Assembly (NCBI RefSeq): GCF_032062135.1
Contig: NC_092859.1
Span: forward strand, 109,070,305 to 109,134,304
Direction: 5' to 3'
From: Pyxicephalus adspersus
Lineage: Eukaryota > Chordata > Amphibia > Anura > Pyxicephalidae
DNA: 64,000 bases
Under the pieces are notes generated by a model that had not been told where the DNA came from, did no database searches, and was given only the letters and a program-made list of their open reading frames with translations. Position 1 is the stretch's first letter. The number at the start of each line of letters is the position of its first letter. The position numbers were made by a program, and so were the translations under genes. Below, one piece after another: positions 24,821 to 36,351 of the stretch.

Positions 24821-25252
24821 AAAGTAGACAAAGCTCACATCCCTTTAAAAAATTCTTGTCAATGTATTCATAAAACAAAAACATCTATTAGGACATTGGT
24901 GTTTTCTGACAGATAACTGGATTGTCTAATATTATAAGAACACTACACCTATGGTTGCATATAAGCCATTTCATTTGAGGACAAATTACTACATGGTCAT
25001 TATATTGGTTGAAAACGTTTTGATTTATGTGGTATGAAACACGTGGTCTTTGCTTCCTATGTGATTATATCTTTATAGAAAGAAATAATTTATTACTCCA
25101 AATGATCAGTTTTGCAAACAGCCATTTCTCAACTTTTCTGAAGTTTGGTGCTTTAGAACATATATAGTTTAGCTAGAGAAAACCTAGGGTTTTTATATAA
25201 AGGAGAGGTGCAAGACATATAGGTAAAAAAAAAGTGGACTTAAGTTTAGGTC
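24821..25252. other. Intergenic DNA, nothing recognised
   Basis: AT-rich sequence without ORF or repeat end. Confidence 0.5.
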
Positions 25253-25306
25253 TTAAAGTGGACCTAAACACAAATTTTTACTTTACATAAAAGGGTAGAC
25301 AACTAA
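25253..25306 (+). repeat. TTAA-ended dispersed repeat, fragment
   Basis: TTAAAGTGGACCTAAACAC followed by TTTTACTTTACATAAAAGGG and GTAGACAAC matches the first 60 bp of the repeat at 8885 and the last part of 32264-32523. The rest of the element is missing. Confidence 0.6.
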
Positions 25307-26130
25307 TAAATGCTGCAAAGACTTAATGCGTCTACTAGTTTACTACTACGAGGAAGAATTGGTAGAGCTAGATCATGACTGTGATAGGGTTGAGTTCCCG
25401 CAGGCTGTGCCCCACTCCCACCCCACCCCTTCACCCCAAGCACACACTGAGACCACAACTTGGTTAAATAGCCCCTTTGGGCGGTTTATTAACAAATAAC
25501 CTAAAAATTTTACTCTTTTAATAAATAACCATAAATAACAATATAAACACATAATCATCAAATAATAACAACTTACAAATAATAACAAATACCTGTAAAC
25601 AATACATTAATAAAAACATCCTTTTCCTAAAACACACCCCCTGGTTACTGGTCCTCGAAGGACCCACTATTGTAACCCCTTGCACATAATGGGTCTGCAC
25701 TGCCGTGATATGTAATGCTCCCAGCCGCACCTCCAGCTCGGGAACAATACTAGCAGCACTCGCACCCCTACCATAAAACAATTAAACCTTCCCAACAACA
25801 ACCTTACCGAGGGTCCCATACCATAGATGAGACCCTCACCCCCACTGAAACCATCCAATACCACTCCTTCTTTTGAGGACCTTACCGAAACACCTAAAAA
25901 CTGGCGGGCGGGTGGGAAAAACTTCTTTCCTTCTCTCAATCACGCTGAAAAAAGACCCTCCCTTTCCGGCTCACCCCCCTTTTCACTCCTCTTCTCCCTT
26001 CCCCCTGCACGTGGTGACTCGGCATACTAATGCAGCAACTCCCCCCCCCCTTTTCTATGCTAACTCTTAACCCTTCCCCTGCCTGCTCGCATCCCTTCCC
26101 AGTCATGCAGGCCTTCCACTGATTTTCACT
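25307..26130. other. C-rich non-coding DNA upstream of the Penelope-like element
   Basis: The plus strand is strongly C-rich and poor in G from about 25390, ending in a run of C near 26041. Long but low-complexity frames are open on the minus strand (25373-26232) and look like composition artefacts. This may be the 5' non-coding part of the Penelope-like element, but I found no copy of it after the coding region, so a repeated terminal structure is not shown. Confidence 0.35.
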
Positions 26131-26459
26131 TTGTTCCCTGCTCCAGGCCTCACTGGAAATCCACAATCGCATCATACAAACATCATTGACTCCCCGACCT
26201 TCGCAGACAAATTCAATATTATTAGCAAACATCTAGAAAAATCCAATACAACCATAGTGAACAAAAAAGACAAAAATCTACAAAAGTGGGCATTTATTAA
26301 TAAAAAGGCATATCATTGGGAGAAAACATCAGGACCCACATCCACTAATCCTGACACTTATCCTAAAACTAAACTATAAATCTATCAATCAACAAATCTC
26401 CAAACTTAAAATCACCCAACAAAATAAGAAAAAAATTATCATCCTCTATTACATTTCAA

Positions 26460-28539
26460 ATGTCTCCACTCATCAATATTACTCCACCACCTATGGGAGA
26501 GATCCCGACAAGTACCAAGAAAAAACCAACATGTGCAGATTCTGCACCATCTACAGAATCTTTCATTGCTACAGGAGCCACCCCAAAAGTACAAAACACT
26601 TTTTTAGGCTCTCTTCACCAACAGATACCATCTCCAATACAACAAAAGAACTTCCTAGACCCATTCCTAGTGAAAATGAGCAAAAAAGTAACAAATCTAC
26701 GAGACATTAACTTATTCTTCTTTAAATTATCTGAATTGGAACTGGAAGTCCTACAAATTTGCCTTTCTTTTTGCCCATTCTGAGAACTTCACAAATTTGA
26801 AATTATTAAGGACATCAATCTCTTTGCTAGGAATCTAACTTCCTAACTAAAAATGATGTTTGACAAACCTATTAGGGACCCTTTGCCACATCAACCTGAC
26901 TCATATATGGATTTTAATACACAAGACATTAGAACACTTAGGGATCTTCACCACTTGTTTATGGAAAATCAACCACTATGACCCATAGATGCATTAGATA
27001 CCACACCTGCATCATATACAGACCCCACACTTTTACTCCAAAAGAAACCCAAATCCATCTTCTGTCCACCCATTTCTCTCAACCGCCACATTCAAACATT
27101 CGTGAACATTATCATAATGATGCAGAATTAGCAACTTTTGAAACGTTTCCCAAACACAACAACAAGCCCTAAGAAAACTCAAACAACAAAAAGACATAGT
27201 CATCAAGCCTTCAGACAAGGGTGGCAATATAGTAATCCTTAATACAGCACACTATAGACAGATTTGCTATAAAATCTCCAATAACCAGGATTGAAAATAA
27301 AATATTGGAATTCAAACAAAAATACAATGAGATCATCTGGCAAGCATATTCAGAAAACACCATTGATACAAAAACTAAGGAATATTTAACCAATAAATAT
27401 CCCATACGACCTGCTTCCTTTATATTGCCTAAAGTACACAAAAAACTAGTACGCCCTTGTAGCTCATAGATAGGTATTTACGTCCCTTAGTCACCAAACT
27501 TCCATCATATGTCCAAGACACAACCGATGTACTTAAACTTACCCACAACCTCAAGTCAGTCCCACCCAATACTACCATTGTTACAGTTAATGTAGAAGCA
27601 TTCCACAGCAGCATACCACACTCATTAGGAATAAAAACTATCACCAAATGTCTTAAAGAAGCATATCTAACAGCCCCCAATCACAACAAATTCATCATCT
27701 CACTACTTACCTATATTCTAAACAGAAACATTTTCAGCTTTGACGGCAACACCTACCTGTAAACCCAAGAAGTAGCGATAGGTACGCGTTGCGCTCCCTT
27801 GTACGTGAACCTTTTCCTAGGTAAATAGGAAAATAATCTTTTGTTGAACCCTGCAATTAACATATACAAACAACACATCTTAATTTTGAAACGTTATATA
27901 GATGACGTCCTTTATTTTGGACAGGACCAATAGTTTAATAAACCAAGCAAACCAATTTACCCGAAATTCACTATGGAACATAGCAACATCCAACTGCCAT
28001 TTCTAGACCTGTATATCAGGATCGACGATCACCACAAAATCACAACCACACTATTCGGCAAAAAAACTGTGGTTAATAATATACTCCATGCAAACCGTCC
28101 GCACCCTAAAACTCTGAGAAACTGTACCACAGATTCAGACTTCAAACACGAAGCAAAACAATTACAAGAAAGACTCTTACAACGGGGATATCACAAAAAC
28201 TTACTCAAAAGTTCATATCAAAGAGCCCTTAAGTACCAAAGAAACGATCTGCTCTTCAAAACACACACAATTCAATATCATCCTTCATCTACCACTAGTA
28301 TCATCACTAGATACAAGAAAAATCATAACTTAATTTACAACATCTTGACCAAACCTTGGCACATTCTAAAATCAGACCCAAAAATCAGCAAATTTATTGG
28401 AGACAAACCCTCAATCACCTACAGAAAATCCCGATCACTAAAAGACCACATAGTATCAATTCACTTTTTTTACGACAATTCCCTAACCAAACTCCCACCT
28501 AAAATTCCAGGTACTTTCAAATGTGGTCATTGCAAATAA
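26460..28539 (+). pseudogene. Penelope-like reverse transcriptase, broken
   Basis: Visible landmarks, each in one of the three frames: the N-terminal block FEIIKDINLFARNLTS (stops nearby, about 26790-26850); NRHIQTFVNI (about 27080); IVIKPSDKGGNIVIL (about 27200), the family's KxSDKGG motif; FILPKVHKK (about 27415); TVNVEAFHSSIPHSLGI (about 27577-27630), which is catalytic motif A; VAIGTRCAP (about 27770); YIDDVLYFG (about 27892), motif C with both aspartates kept; and LPFLDLYIRIDD at 27973 onward, the start of the longest intact stretch (188 codons to 28539). In motif A the position expected to be the first catalytic aspartate reads N. Stops separate most blocks. The enzyme cannot be active. 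Confidence 0.85.
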
Positions 28540-28760
28540 TGCCAAGCTCTCACCATGACACTACCCATGGTACTACGGTACTACGGTAAAAACCACAGAC
28601 CTCAGTACCATATAGACTGCACCACAGTTGTGGTGCCTTCTACATTAGGAAAACCAAACGACCCCTCAAAAAGCAGATTAACGGACACATTCACTCAATC
28701 ACAGTAGGAAGGATTATTACACCAATTTGTTACCATGTGGGAACAAAGCATCAATACAAT
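28540..28760 (+). pseudogene. GIY-YIG endonuclease domain of the Penelope-like element
   Basis: Directly follows the reverse transcriptase. The linker carries the CGHC zinc-finger-like pair (CGHCK at the end of the previous frame, then a stop), and a shifted frame then reads CGAFYIRKTKRPLKKQI, followed by GHIHSI, matching the second half of GIY-YIG nucleases (YVGxTxRxLxxRI and H). The first 'GIY/VVY' strand is recognisable only weakly near 28618, and the glycine of YIG is changed to R. In intact elements this nuclease nicks target DNA to prime reverse transcription. Confidence 0.75.
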
Positions 28761-28890
28761 AATAATGTACTAAAATTTTCCTGGATTGGAACATATACCA
28801 CCAAACATTAGAGGAGGAGATTTGGATAAGAAATTCCTCCATTTCGAAACTGTGGATAATAACGCTAAAAGCTAACAGGCCCAACGACCT

Positions 28891-30587
28891 GAGTGACAGC
28901 ACTAGCTACAAATCATTTCTATAATTCTTCATATACCACTAATCAACAACAAGACACTAATTTCAACAGGATGATAGTAATTGAAACTTGAACACTACGG
29001 TTATTCTAAATATACCCCTACACAATGTAAACATGCGCGGGTGTACAGATATGGTTGTCTGCATGCACAACCAACACTAAATTTTATTCTATTCTAATCT
29101 ATATAAGTTCTAAGTATTACATCATATACTACTATTTACTTACATTGATTTTATAAGCACAACCAAATGTATCTAATATATATGTTTGCTTACCAATAGT
29201 CTATGCATGCCTAGAATAAATATGATATATGTGATCTATTTGTATGTACTTACTATACACCATAAAGGAGTTATGATATATGTAATCTATGTCAATAATG
29301 CACTTATTTCTACCAACACCCTCAACCAAGATACACGGCAGCTATATGTAACTATCTACACCCATATTTATGGGACACCATTGTTATATTTGAAGTAGTT
29401 CAAATCCCAACACATATTCATTATATAATGAGCTTTACCCCATGCATGATCATCTCCACACACAGCATTTAAATTCCCCATCTATGCGGGATCTTGCGGG
29501 GGACAAGAGCCACCTCCTGCACTCGGCCAATCTTCTGTCCCCTGTATGATCCACCAACATTGGTAGATCACCATCTGTCTACAGAGGAGGTTGGCTCTCC
29601 GAGCAAGCACCCTCTATGATGGATTTGGAGCTCCCGATACGTCACGGGGTATCCCCTCTCTGATGTATCCCTTGAAGTGTACACGCCCCCTCAGGTGGGG
29701 ACACGCCAGGGGTATGTCACAATGCTGGAAGCTCTGCCATATTAGGCGGTTTGACTAAAGTCTTCAGCACATGCAGCAGGACAGAACTCTAACACACACA
29801 ATAAAGCCAAGCTTTCTCTTACCATGGGACCCAAGCTCACCTTGACTAGGTAGAAACTCTCCTAAAACATATTTAACACCTGCAATTGGCTTGATAAGTG
29901 ATGGATAGTGAAGCCTAAATGGCCTTACCCTTATTTTTACATTTTCAACTTAATCTAACTAGTATGTATTGACACAATAAATAATGGACATTAGGATAAT
30001 CATCATATACTCTCTATTTAGGTAATTTCATATTATATTTCATTCTTCAGCATTCAATCACTGCTGACAATACTTTATCAATGTCCCTAAACTAAGGTGA
30101 TCATTGCTATAACCAAATATTATCAACCATCTAAATGTAAGTAAGCCAATTTGACACCCTATTCTTCCTGACATTATTTACTCTTCTACAAAGTTCATAA
30201 AACATAAGCTATTACTTTTTGTTTACGTTTTAGAGTACATGTAACATAACACAATATTATCACCATAATGCAATGATATAACTATATGATACTATACTAT
30301 ATATACTATAGTAGGTAAAACATTACTGTGATACTAGGACACATTACTGTGATATAGTAGGACAAAACATTATGTGATATTATGTGTTACTATACTTTAC
30401 TATATAATACTATATCCTGCATATTTATTCAATCAAACACTTTACATTAACCATGATGATATAATATGTACTATATTTACCCTCACTGTGATGAAGTGGT
30501 ATGAAGCATATACATTATTGTCTTTTTGTTTCATTTTTTTTTTTTTCTTGTTGAATTTATATGTAGACCGGACATATCTTACACTAA
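28891..30587 (+). other. Likely 3' non-coding region of the Penelope-like element
   Basis: AT-rich DNA with one GC-rich block (29470-29720) and a CpG-containing TACGTCACGGGGTATCCCC at 29640. No ORF of note. It ends just before the hammerhead-like motif at 30588. Its assignment to the element rests on position only. Confidence 0.4.
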
Positions 30588-30625
30588 TACTCCCCTGAGG
30601 AAACCCAGTGGGTTTAAGACAAATA
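30588..30625 (+). ncRNA. Hammerhead-like ribozyme motif A (decayed)
   Basis: CTGAGGA (30595-30601) fits the hammerhead core CUGANGA. It is followed by a clean hairpin, AACCC-AGT-GGGTT, in the place of stem II, then AAGAC where GAAAC is expected. The second core strand and cleavage site are degraded. It lies 1.7 kb downstream of the Penelope-like coding region on the same strand. Penelope-like elements are known to carry hammerhead ribozymes in their non-coding ends. Confidence 0.45.
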
Positions 30626-31305
30626 CAGTCATATAACAAACTTGGTTAAAATTTACTTGTCTAGCATATATATCCTAGTCTTGTGACGGTGGAACTAGAC
30701 TGGGTATATGAAAAGCTATGTGTGTATTGTACGACTTCATTATGAATGAAGCCAAAATGTATCAATGCATAATTAACATTTTTACAAATTTCTAAACTGG
30801 AATCTCTTTCTTTTGTCTCTTTCTAATTATACTTTTATCAGGGGTTCACTGAAGAAAGTTATTTCAATTTGTTGGGCTAAGAAAAGACAGAAAAATTAAG
30901 TGTAGAAGTGGGCTTTTACTTTTCGACAAAAAACAGCCCTGACTTCAATCAATAGCTCCCGCACCATTTCACATGAAAAAAGAGAGGTTTGGTAAAATAT
31001 TGGTGTTTTCATCACTGCATTCAAAACAAACCTTCACTCTTTCACAAAAATGCTTTTAGCAGACTGACTATGAATATACTGAACCACTGGGACTTATAAC
31101 AAACATGTTTTGTCATAATAGGCATCTGATTTTCTCAAAAAGTTAAGCTTTTAGGACACAGTGTTTGGAAATACATTGTCAATTTCAAGGACAAAAAAGC
31201 AAGATATTGTGTAAGAAAAAAAGACAACCTTTAGTTCAGAGAGATAGAAAGTAATCTGCTTTGTGACCAATAATCAATTTGTTTGCCAAAACAAGCTTTT
31301 AATTT
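30626..31305. other. Intergenic or element-tail DNA, nothing recognised
   Basis: AT-rich; no ORF, no repeat end. Confidence 0.5.
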
Positions 31306-32158
31306 NNNNNNNNNNNNNNNNNNNNNNNNNNNNNNNNNNNNNNNNNNNNNNNNNNNNNNNNNNNNNNNNNNNNNNNNNNNNNNNNNNNNNNNNNNNNNNN
31401 NNNNNNNNNNNNNNNNNNNNNNNNNNNNNNNNNNNNNNNNNNNNNNNNNNNNNNNNNNNNNNNNNNNNNNNNNNNNNNNNNNNNNNNNNNNNNNNNNNNN
31501 NNNNNNNNNNNNNNNNNNNNNNNNNNNNNNNNNNNNNNNNNNNNNNNNNNNNNNNNNNNNNNNNNNNNNNNNNNNNNNNNNNNNNNNNNNNNNNNNNNNN
31601 NNNNNNNNNNNNNNNNNNNNNNNNNNNNNNNNNNNNNNNNNNNNNNNNNNNNNNNNNNNNNNNNNNNNNNNNNNNNNNNNNNNNNNNNNNNNNNNNNNNN
31701 NNNNNNNNNNNNNNNNNNNNNNNNNNNNNNNNNNNNNNNNNNNNNNNNNNNNNNNNNNNNNNNNNNNNNNNNNNNNNNNNNNNNNNNNNNNNNNNNNNNN
31801 NNNNNNNNNNNNNNNNNNNNNNNNNNNNNNNNNNNNNNNNNNNNNNNNNNNNNNNNNNNNNNNNNNNNNNNNNNNNNNNNNNNNNNNNNNNNNNNNNNNN
31901 NNNNNNNNNNNNNNNNNNNNNNNNNNNNNNNNNNNNNNNNNNNNNNNNNNNNNNNNNNNNNNNNNNNNNNNNNNNNNNNNNNNNNNNNNNNNNNNNNNNN
32001 NNNNNNNNNNNNNNNNNNNNNNNNNNNNNNNNNNNNNNNNNNNNNNNNNNNNNNNNNNNNNNNNNNNNNNNNNNNNNNNNNNNNNNNNNNNNNNNNNNNN
32101 NNNNNNNNNNNNNNNNNNNNNNNNNNNNNNNNNNNNNNNNNNNNNNNNNNNNNNNNNN
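31306..32158. other. Assembly gap (853 N)
   Basis: Unresolved bases. Any reading frame across it is meaningless. The right flank begins with a tandem repeat, a likely cause of the gap. Confidence 0.99.
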
Positions 32159-32240
32159 CAATCAATTCAAATCAAAATTTGACACATACTCCTCCCCCAT
32201 GCACCTTTTATCGGACCAATCAATTTAAATCAAAACATGC
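32159..32240. repeat. 58-bp tandem repeat at gap edge
   Basis: CAATCAATTCAAATCAAAA at 32159 recurs as CAATCAATTTAAATCAAAA at 32217, a period of 58 bp. The left gap flank (31266-31280) also contains ACCAATAATCAATTTG. This suggests the gap is filled with more units. Confidence 0.6.
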
Positions 32241-32263
32241 ATCTTTAACCCATTAACTGACCT

Positions 32264-32523
32264 CTGCCCATTCCCCCACAGTCATGTTGGCCCCCACCTA
32301 GCTCCCTTCTCGCAGGCTCTAGGGCCTCCCTAGAACCTCACAGGATGCCTGACATAGGTATCCCAGGAGGCTTTGTGCTCCTGTTCATTCTTGATTGCCT
32401 AGGCGATCGAGAATTAGGGAATGGTGCTGCACCTTTTTTTTTTTTTAAAGGTGTTGCACTTAAAAAAGACTGTTGTCTACCCTTTTATGTAAAGTGAAAT
32501 TTCTGAGTTTAGGTACGCTTTAA
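32264..32523 (-). repeat. TTAA-ended dispersed repeat (reverse copy)
   Basis: Reverse copy of the repeat at 8885: GATGCCTGACATAGGTATCC and CAGGAGGCTTTG in the core, then GTCTACCCTTTTATGTAAAG, and the edge TTTAGGTACGCTTTAA. TTAA lies at 32520-32523. Confidence 0.65.
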
Positions 32524-35462
32524 GAACGTATGTGCTATCAAGTTATTCGTATGAATGTATTATCTTATTCTTGGCACTTTCAAGTCCCAGCACAAACTGT
32601 ATTTTGGTCAGTCTGTAGTCTCTTTTCTTCCTTTAAGGTTTAAAGTATTTTGTTGGGTAATTTCATAATTCTGATCAATTTTCAAATTTACACTTCCTTT
32701 GAAACAGAGTGAACTTCCTTTGAAACATGTGAACTGTAGTGGTGTCACCATTATTGTTCTCCGAGAGCAACACTATTGTATTCAAGAAGCACTGAGGTTC
32801 TAGTGAAGTGTACACAATGGTTCTCTGTGTATCTTCACCAATGACCATAAAGGGACTAGGTATAGTCTGCTGCTGCTTCTCAGTTTTTCTGCCTATTCAT
32901 CCAGAGCGATATTGCAGCAGTTGAACTTAGGGATACTGGCTTTAATAGCTCCCATATGGATTATTACTGAAAGGTGGCAAATAATGTCTTGCTGGTTTCC
33001 ATAGTAACTATACTCTTCCTGCATGCTAATCAAGTGGAAAAGGAGTAGAAACACAGATGACAAGTAGTCAGAGATCAAATGTCATCTAATAAAAAAGCAA
33101 GCTTTATTTTTCCCTTAACATGGTTTATAATAAAAAGAAAACTTTATTTGAGACTCTATTATCCAGGATTATGTAAAACACTTTCAAATGCTTGTTGTTG
33201 CTTTGTTTAATAGATGGGGTTCAAATCATTAGATTATTCAGAAATACATTGAATGCTTTTGCTTACACTTTCCAATTAGCATACAAAAATCCAGCTATCC
33301 ACTGATCGGCTTTCTGAGCAAAAATTCAGAGCCACAAGCTCCTCCTTTCTACTCAGCGCTCACATTTTTCATACTTTTATTCAGATATCCACCTCACAGT
33401 TTTCTGAGCAACACTACTACGCAGTGCTCACGATTTCTGTTACTTTATTAGGACTTTACAACACTAATCTCTGCACTTTACTGCCTCACATGCTCTTTAC
33501 CTTGCACACTCACAGTCATGTTAAGAAGTAAGTACAACCTATGAAAATTGTAACTTGGTGCCTTAATAAATTAAAATCCAGATTTGCCACATGAAAAAAG
33601 TACATCACTAAATTAACCAACATTTAAAAATTAGACTTAGGTGCTACAATTAGAACCTCTTGGGACGTATACAGTTAGAATGTGTCTTATTTAATTCTCA
33701 GATATTGAGATCAGTGATGCTCTGTAAGGCCATCAGAATGCTGTGGATGTACTTAACGCTGGCAAATGATTTGAAAAGATTGCCAAATTATTTGAAATAA
33801 ATCATTCTAGTTCAGGAAACCCAATCTGCAAGTCCATGTTTCATCAGGGGGTCTGCAAGTACCTACTGCAATAGTTGGTGTGAAAGGGAATGCTTACACA
33901 ATTAGAAAGGGCCGGTCCCAATTTACTCTGCAGTTATGGGTTACCTGGAAAAAATTTTTCTTATCTAAAAAAAACAAAACTACAGGTTTTTCTTTACCTT
34001 TTTTTTTTTACAAGGTCTTTCTAGAACAATGTGCGTGTCAATGTGTGCCAAATGTGTGTGTGTCTGATTAAAAGTATAGTTGTTTGGCCACAGCACCAGA
34101 AGACATATTTGGCACACACCTTTGACAATATTTAAGGAGAAGAACCTCATACCAATCTCATGTCAGGAATAGATTGGAGGTAATAATCTGGTTTGGGCTT
34201 GCTTTGCTGGGAAGCTTGCAGGTATCTAATCAACTATGAATTCTGTATCCTGTCAAAGTGTCAAGTACAAGACCCAATTTTTGTTAAAAAGGGGGCAATT
34301 ACCAGCTTCTAAAGGTAGTGTGTACTTACTTTTTCCGCAGTTCAGTACTACATCAATTATTATTAATATTTTTGTGGACAAAATAGATTAAAAGACAAAC
34401 ATTTCCTTGTGTTTATGAACAATGTTTAGGCACTGCTTGAATAAGGATCTAGCATTAGCTTGGGCAAATATTTCATACAATTCTCATGGTATGTACAGTA
34501 TTTTATATGACTTTATTACTAGGGGCAAACAGATACATATTCCTTCTCTTTTCCTTCTGTTTTTACAGTTAGAAAAACCTTAGAAGTTGCAATTTAGAAG
34601 CTGGGCTACTTCAAAAAAGACAGGAATTTTAGTTGAAAATATAATTTGCATAAAACATTTAAGTCAAACTTAAAATAATAAAGAAATTGTCACACCAATA
34701 CATTTAAATGGGCTGGAATAAATCATAAAAGTAATGTTAATATTCTGAAATTAATTTTAAAAGAAATGATTATTCTTTTAAACAAAAAATGCCCATTCAA
34801 TTTGCAAGTTAACTTTCAAAGCCTCCAAATTAAAAGATGTATACATAATTAAAAGTATTCAACAAATACATTGTTACAGCTGTAAGGCAGGTAGCAGGTT
34901 TTGAGTAATTATTCTGTGTTAGTCAAACAGGGACAAAAAAATAAAAATAACTAAAAAAAAACTTTTTGACACTTTCATCACCCTTTGACACTATGGCCCA
35001 TGTGCGTTGTCTCATTTTTATGACCAAGTGTCATGGTTTCTTTTTTATGAATTTAAGTATTTAAAAGTACTGTTTCCTATGCCTGTTTTTGTATCCTTTT
35101 GAGACTTGACATTCTGTGAACTGACTATAGCCTTGGATTAGAAAGTAGCATTTGTTTTAAATTAGACTTCAGAACTGTAGATACCTTTCTGTGCTGTATG
35201 AACACAAGTGGCTGGTACTAAAAGATTAGAGAATAATATTTAATACTCAGTCTTATAAATAATGAATTCTTTGTTCAAATGTTTTAATTTTATTTTAATT
35301 TGTATTTTTTTAGGATATACATACAAGTAAAATAAGGGAAAAACAAAAAGAAAGAGAAACAGGCATGGTTTAAGAACACATAGATAGTATAGATTTACAC
35401 CTTGTTATTTTAAGATAACAACAGTTTCCACTCATAAATCTTTAAGAATCACAAGGGGGTCA
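32524..35462. other. Intergenic DNA, no gene; partial duplication at 33290-33460
   Basis: No coding or RNA feature recognised. In 33290-33460 two degenerate units share TATCCAC, TTTCTGAGCAA, CAGCGCTCAC/CAGTGCTCAC and TACTTTTATT in order. A short repeat of ACTTCCTTTGAAACA occurs twice near 32690-32727. Confidence 0.5.
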
Positions 35463-36351
35463 TTGCCCAGAACTCTCAAAGTATACCAAGAAGTATGTTC
35501 AAAAGTATGTTTAAACTGGCGTTTGGGTGGTGGCAGCATCATACATTGTGTGCTTATATTAAGTTCTGGATTTGAAAATGCACTGTTAACTAATACAGCT
35601 ACAAGTTATAATAACTACAAAAACATTAGCTTGGTCAGTTACCAGGTTGGATAAGAGGCCAGTGGATGCTTTTACTTGAAAACAAAAGTATTGGGGTTTT
35701 AGAGAATCACTGATGAACATTAGTAGTTGGAAAAAGGGTGTGATATTTTTATTTTGTGATTTCATGGTTCGATTAGGAAACAGCAGTGTTCATTGTTTAA
35801 GGGAATATTCTGTGGTTCTTTTTGTCCTTCAGGCCAGTGTATCATTTGGGTATTGGCTCACTGGAAATATTCTAGTTTGAAAAATAAGGAATAGAAAAAT
35901 TTGAGTTTTTGTTCAAATGAAGTAGAAGTTGACCTGTTTCCTGGCATTGGCTTAAAAACAACTATTGCTAAAAATTTTCAGGACTGGTTGGTTAGGTCCC
36001 CTTTGGTAAAAGTGCATACTGCATGAAATGATGTAAAGATATATTCAATGGTTAATTTGATCAAATATATTAAATCATTGCTTGCATTATTTTGGGGGTG
36101 GTTTCAGAATGTAATAAATATATGGCTAGGGATTGTGCTGTGCATACATTGGCATCTGGCTAATCTGTCTGTTTGACAACAAGCCTGAAAATTTTAAGGA
36201 TGATGGTGTACATTTAAATAAAGTAGGTTTGGACTTTTATAAATATGGTTTATATGAATGCCTGGAAGCAGCCTATGATCTGTTGCAAGGCAGTGGTGGG
36301 TCATTGACAGTGACAAGTAAAGTAAGTCAGGTAATGTATGTTTCTTTATGA
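35463..36351 (+). pseudogene. Possible relic of an SGNH-hydrolase-type protein, perhaps from a tyrosine-recombinase element
   Basis: The 72-codon frame 36133-36351 contains FKDDGVHLNKVGLDFYKYGL, which matches the last block of SGNH/GDSL esterase-like domains (D-x-V-H-L, holding the catalytic Asp and His). Upstream in the same strand are helical fragments such as LIKYIKSLLALFWGWF (about 36058) broken by stops. The frame at 35463-35654 starts with RTLKVYQEV...NWRLGGGS, weakly like the N-terminal core-binding domain of tyrosine recombinases. SGNH domains coupled to YR retroelements are known in vertebrates. I am fairly confident of the SGNH block, and much less of the recombinase part. The copy is dead. 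Confidence 0.45.

Larger units (their letters stand above)
26131..28890 (+). mobile_element. Penelope-like retroelement with GIY-YIG domain, decayed
   Basis: Plus-strand frames, interrupted by several frameshifts and stops, give the order N-terminal leader, reverse transcriptase, then GIY-YIG endonuclease. This order is specific to Penelope-like elements of the Neptune/Penelope type. Such elements copy RNA into DNA at a nick made by the nuclease and are not related to LTR retroviruses. The element starts upstream of 26131 and its non-coding tail continues to at least 30.6 kb. It is dead: stops lie in most domains. Confidence 0.85.

Noticed and set aside
25373..26232. Several overlapping minus-strand frames upstream of the Penelope-like element
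   Set aside because: C-rich plus-strand composition keeps the minus frames open. The peptides are Gly/Val/Arg-rich and resemble no family I know.
30858..30890. CACTGAAGAAAGTTATTTC ... TTGGGC, vaguely like the hammerhead pattern
   Set aside because: Neither the second core strand nor stem pairing is present.
31263..32228. Long frames of about 290-320 codons on both strands
   Set aside because: They run through the 853-base run of N and have no real coding content.
33838..33855. CCCCCTGATGAAAC on the minus strand, like a hammerhead core start
   Set aside because: No stem II or second core strand follows at the right distance.
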